From positions 2,108,001 through 2,172,000 of the forward strand of contig NZ_CP098774.1 of the NCBI RefSeq assembly GCF_028473665.1: 64,000 bases of DNA. The letters run 5' to 3'. The DNA comes from Sphingomonas sp. QA11 (lineage in GTDB: Bacteria; Pseudomonadota; Alphaproteobacteria; Sphingomonadales; Sphingomonadaceae). Below, one piece after another: positions 61,753 to 64,000 of this stretch; the first letter of the stretch is position 1; every line of letters begins with the position of its first letter. The notes under the pieces are model-generated. The model had not been told where the DNA came from, searched no databases, and was given only the letters and a program-made list of their open reading frames with translations. The position numbers and the translations under genes were made by a program.

Positions 61753-61773
61753 TTGTAGAGAAGGTTTCTACAA
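61753..61773. promoter_or_regulatory. Candidate Ogr/Delta-like late-activator operator between genes P and O
   Basis: TTGTAGA, 7-nt centre, TCTACAA: a perfect 7-bp inverted repeat in the divergent P-O interval. P2's Ogr activator recognises TGT-N12-ACA; here TGT and ACA are 13 apart, so it is similar, not identical. It sits 76 nt before the O start, an appropriate place for divergent late promoters. No ogr gene is in the window. Confidence 0.5.
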
Positions 61774-61849
61774 TGGCGTTCGCTTGAGATACGCGGGCTC
61801 TTCAGTCCCTTTTGCCGGCACACAACCGACCCCGAGGGACCGCACCGCC

Positions 61850-62674
61850 ATGGGCACCAAGAGCCAGTTCTTTCGCGCCTTTGTCGAAGGCCAGACGATC
61901 AGCGATGGCCGCGTCGTCACGGCGGACATGATCAACCAGTCCGTCGAAACCTTCAACACCGAGACGTACACGCCCGGCATCAATGTCGAGCATCTTTCCG
62001 GCTTCAGTCCGGAACCGCCCTTCAACCGCTATGGCGACGTCATCGCCGTGAGGGCGCAAACCGACGACATCACGATTGCCGGCAAAACCGAGAAGCGCCG
62101 CGCGCTCTACGCCCAGGTCGATGCCCTTGATCAGCTCGTGAATCTCGCCCGCGCCAGCCAGAAGCCATTCCCGTCGGTCGAGCTGACCCCGGACTATGCG
62201 GGCTCTGGCAAGGTTGGCCTGGTCGGCCTCGCGTTCACCGACAACCCCGCCAGCATCGCGACGCAGAAGCTTTCGTTCTCGCGCAGCGCCCCCGGCACCA
62301 TATTCTCCTCGGGCAACGAGCCGGTAACGCTCGAGTTCGAACCAAAGCCGATCGAACCGGCCGGCATCGCCGATGCGATCAAGGCCGGGTTCGCCGGCGT
62401 CGCCGCCATGTTCTCCCGCACCGAGCCGGAAAAGCCGAAGGAAGAACCCAAGAAGCCGGCCAACGACAATTTCGATCCGGCCGCGTTCGCGACCGCGCTG
62501 GGCGACTCGATGGCCACCACGATCGCGGCGCTGATCAAGCCGGTCACCGATGCCCAGACCAAGATGCAGCAGGATTACGCCGCCCTGCAGGGCAAGCTCG
62601 AGTCGACCGAGCAACCCGGCTTCAAACGGGCGCCGGCCACGGGCGGATCCGGCGCGGTCGAAACGGACTGCTGA
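61850..62674 (+). CDS. O: Phage capsid scaffolding protein / protease (P2 gpO)
   Basis: 274-residue GPO-family scaffold. The N-terminal protease-like domain (residues ~1-150: FVEGQTISDGRVVTADMINQSVETFNTETYTPGINVEHL) is followed by an alanine/lysine-rich linker and a helical scaffold tail. Works with gpN and the portal to build the procapsid. ATG 61850 precedes the family N-terminus MGTKSQFFRAF; the longer frame to 61676 crosses the divergent promoter region. Confidence 0.88.
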   Translation: MGTKSQFFRAFVEGQTISDGRVVTADMINQSVETFNTETYTPGINVEHLSGFSPEPPFNRYGDVIAVRAQTDDITIAGKTEKRRALYAQVDALDQLVNLARASQKPFPSVELTPDYAGSGKVGLVGLAFTDNPASIATQKLSFSRSAPGTIFSSGNEPVTLEFEPKPIEPAGIADAIKAGFAGVAAMFSRTEPEKPKEEPKKPANDNFDPAAFATALGDSMATTIAALIKPVTDAQTKMQQDYAALQGKLESTEQPGFKRAPATGGSGAVETDC

Positions 62675-62719
62675 CCGCTTCCCCGCCGCCCCCGAGACCA
62701 TTCCGCCCAGGAGCATCCG

Positions 62720-63772
62720 ATGCGCAACGAAACCCGCCTTCTCTTCCACGCCTACCTCAACAAGCTCGCCAAGCTCAACGGCGTCGCATCGGCCTCGGAA
62801 AGCTTCTCCGTGGCCCCCTCGGTCGGCCAGAAACTGCAGGAGCTGATCCAGAAATCCAGCGCGTTCCTGCAGAAGATCGCCTTCGAAACCGTCGTACAGC
62901 AGGAAGGCGACAAGGTCGGCGTCGGCGTCACCCGCTCCATCGCCGGCCGGGTCAACACTAACGCCGGAACGCGTCGCTCGCCGACCGATCCGACCGACAC
63001 GTCCGATCTCGGCCGCTATCGCTGCGAAGAGACCTTCTACGACAGCGCCATCAAGTGGAGCCGGCTTGACGCATGGGCGCACAAGCCGGAATTCCAGCAG
63101 TTGATCCGCGACGTCATCATCGCCCGCCAGGCACTCGACCGCATCACCATCGGTTTCCACGGCACCTCGGTCGCGGCCACCACGGATCGCGTCGCCAATC
63201 CGCGCCTGCAGGACGTCAACAAGGGCTGGCTTCACAAGATCCGCACCTATGCCCCCGATCGCGTCCTGTCGGATGGCGGTCTCACCACCACCGGCAGCGC
63301 GATCTACGTGGCGGATACGGCTGACACGTCCAAGCGCGACTATGTCAATATCGACGCCCTGGTGAAGGATGTGTCGGCATCGCTGCTCGATGAATGGCAT
63401 CAGGACGCGGACGATCTGGTGGTCATGATCGGGCGCGACCTTGTCCACGACAAATATATGCCGATCATCAACAAGGCCGGCGACACCCCGACCGAAATTC
63501 TGGCCCGCAACGCCATTCTCGCCGCTGCCGCACAGGTCGGTGGTTATCCGGCCGAGCGCGTCCCGGACTTCCCGTCCGCCAGCCTGCTCATCACCAGCTA
63601 CAAGAATCTCGCGATCTACGAGCAGGACGGGACTCGCCGCAGGTACGTCAAGGACGAACCCGAACTGACCCAGATCGCCAATTATGAAAGCGTCAACGAG
63701 GCGTTCGTTGTCGAAGACTACGGCAAGTGCGCGCTTGTCGAAAACATCGTCATGGGGCCGAAACCGGCCTGA
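62720..63772 (+). CDS. N: Phage major capsid protein (P2 gpN)
   Basis: 350-residue capsid protein. Starts MRNETRLLFHAYLNKLAKLNGV, with typical gpN segments FLQKIAFETVVQQEGDKVG and IMGPKPA-like end. The basic N-terminal arm may be cleaved by gpO as in P2. Encoded directly after O with a 45-nt gap. Confidence 0.9.
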   Translation: MRNETRLLFHAYLNKLAKLNGVASASESFSVAPSVGQKLQELIQKSSAFLQKIAFETVVQQEGDKVGVGVTRSIAGRVNTNAGTRRSPTDPTDTSDLGRYRCEETFYDSAIKWSRLDAWAHKPEFQQLIRDVIIARQALDRITIGFHGTSVAATTDRVANPRLQDVNKGWLHKIRTYAPDRVLSDGGLTTTGSAIYVADTADTSKRDYVNIDALVKDVSASLLDEWHQDADDLVVMIGRDLVHDKYMPIINKAGDTPTEILARNAILAAAAQVGGYPAERVPDFPSASLLITSYKNLAIYEQDGTRRRYVKDEPELTQIANYESVNEAFVVEDYGKCALVENIVMGPKPA

Positions 63773-63824
63773 TTGCCGGTCAGCCCCCTCCCCCTAGTCC
63801 GCCCTTCATCCGCAGGAATCCGCA

Positions 63825-64000
63825 ATGAGCCTCGCTCGACAGCACCGGGAACGCATCCTGGCCGCGCAAACCGTGGCATCCCTCGAGATGGAGGGCGGGC
63901 TACCCGGCGTGCCCGCGACGCTTGGCGAGCTGGCATCCGATGCCGCCAGCCAGGCGCAGGGACAGATGACGCTTCGCCTTGTCCACGATCTGCAGCGCCT
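63825..64000 (+). CDS. M: Phage terminase small/endonuclease subunit (P2 gpM), 3'-truncated by window edge
   Basis: First ~58 residues, starting MSLARQHRERILAAQ, which match the beginning of P2 gpM-type terminase endonuclease subunits; the gene continues past the window. It should pair with gpP in DNA packaging. A GGAA-containing stretch lies just before the ATG. Gene order O-N-M confirms the P2-like head module. Confidence 0.8.
   Translation, partial: MSLARQHRERILAAQTVASLEMEGGLPGVPATLGELASDAASQAQGQMTLRLVHDLQR

Noticed and set aside
1..64000. CRISPR array, rRNA or tRNA genes
   Set aside because: No regularly spaced direct repeats, rRNA signature or cloverleaf was found in a reading of both strands by eye.

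Overview
The window is GC-rich (roughly two thirds G+C by eye) and dense with genes, most of them in operons whose ORFs share ATGA or TGATG junctions. The gene content points to a sphingomonad alphaproteobacterium (Sphingomonas or a close relative). Supporting features are a che operon next to a ChpT-type phosphotransferase, rpoH, an exosortase A (XrtA/PEP-CTERM) exopolysaccharide locus, an ornithine decarboxylase paired with a deoxyhypusine-synthase-like homospermidine enzyme, and glutathione-dependent formaldehyde oxidation. The genus is an inference from gene content. No rRNA, tRNA or CRISPR array was seen.

Layout. 1-4 kb: end of a phosphopantetheinyl transferase, an MFS exporter, a cell-wall amidase and an EamA transporter. 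4-10 kb (minus strand): cheA-cheW-cheY-cheB-cheR, with chpT upstream. 10.3-13.1 kb: a small accessory patch with an apparently intact IS3-family element (24/26 terminal repeats, AGA target duplication) next to a decayed IS5-family copy, plus a solo IS5-type end. 13.4-19.2 kb: MEKHLA protein, terminase-small-subunit-like HTH protein, JAMM peptidase, rluD, rpoH, FAD amine oxidase, mtgA. 19.2-25.8 kb: ybaB-dnaX with the SRP RNA (ffs), an Arg-rich secreted peptide, ferredoxin, two tandem cysteine desulfurases, then divergently an alpha/beta hydrolase and a DraG-like glycohydrolase. 25.8-30.2 kb: a threonine dehydratase-like enzyme, the polyamine pair and a MAPEG protein.

30.3-47.6 kb is the XrtA exopolysaccharide locus. 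One strand carries an acyl-CoA ligase, PLP decarboxylase, Wza-type lipoprotein, chain-length protein, tyrosine autokinase, outer-membrane barrel, ATPase, deacetylase, FemAB protein, glycosyltransferase, exosortase A fused to EpsI, and an asparagine-synthase-like amidotransferase. The divergent arm holds an acyl carrier protein and two hydrolases. The locus should build and export a polysaccharide and sort PEP-CTERM proteins, but no sugar-phosphate initiating transferase, flippase/polymerase or PEP-CTERM substrate is in the window. 47.8-52.5 kb: a RibD-C reductase, trxB, the formaldehyde pair (adhC-fghA) and a Nudix hydrolase.

52.5-56.5 kb is a lower-GC island with two nuclease-like genes: an RraB-like/PD-(D/E)XK fusion and an HNH protein. 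56.5-64 kb is the left part of a P2-like prophage: small early-type genes, a HIRAN protein, a DNA adenine methylase, then portal (Q) and terminase (P) on the minus strand facing scaffold (O), capsid (N) and terminase small subunit (M) on the plus strand. The Q-P / O-N-M divergence is the P2 head-module layout. A perfect 7-bp inverted repeat in the P-O interval resembles a late-activator operator. The window ends inside gene M.
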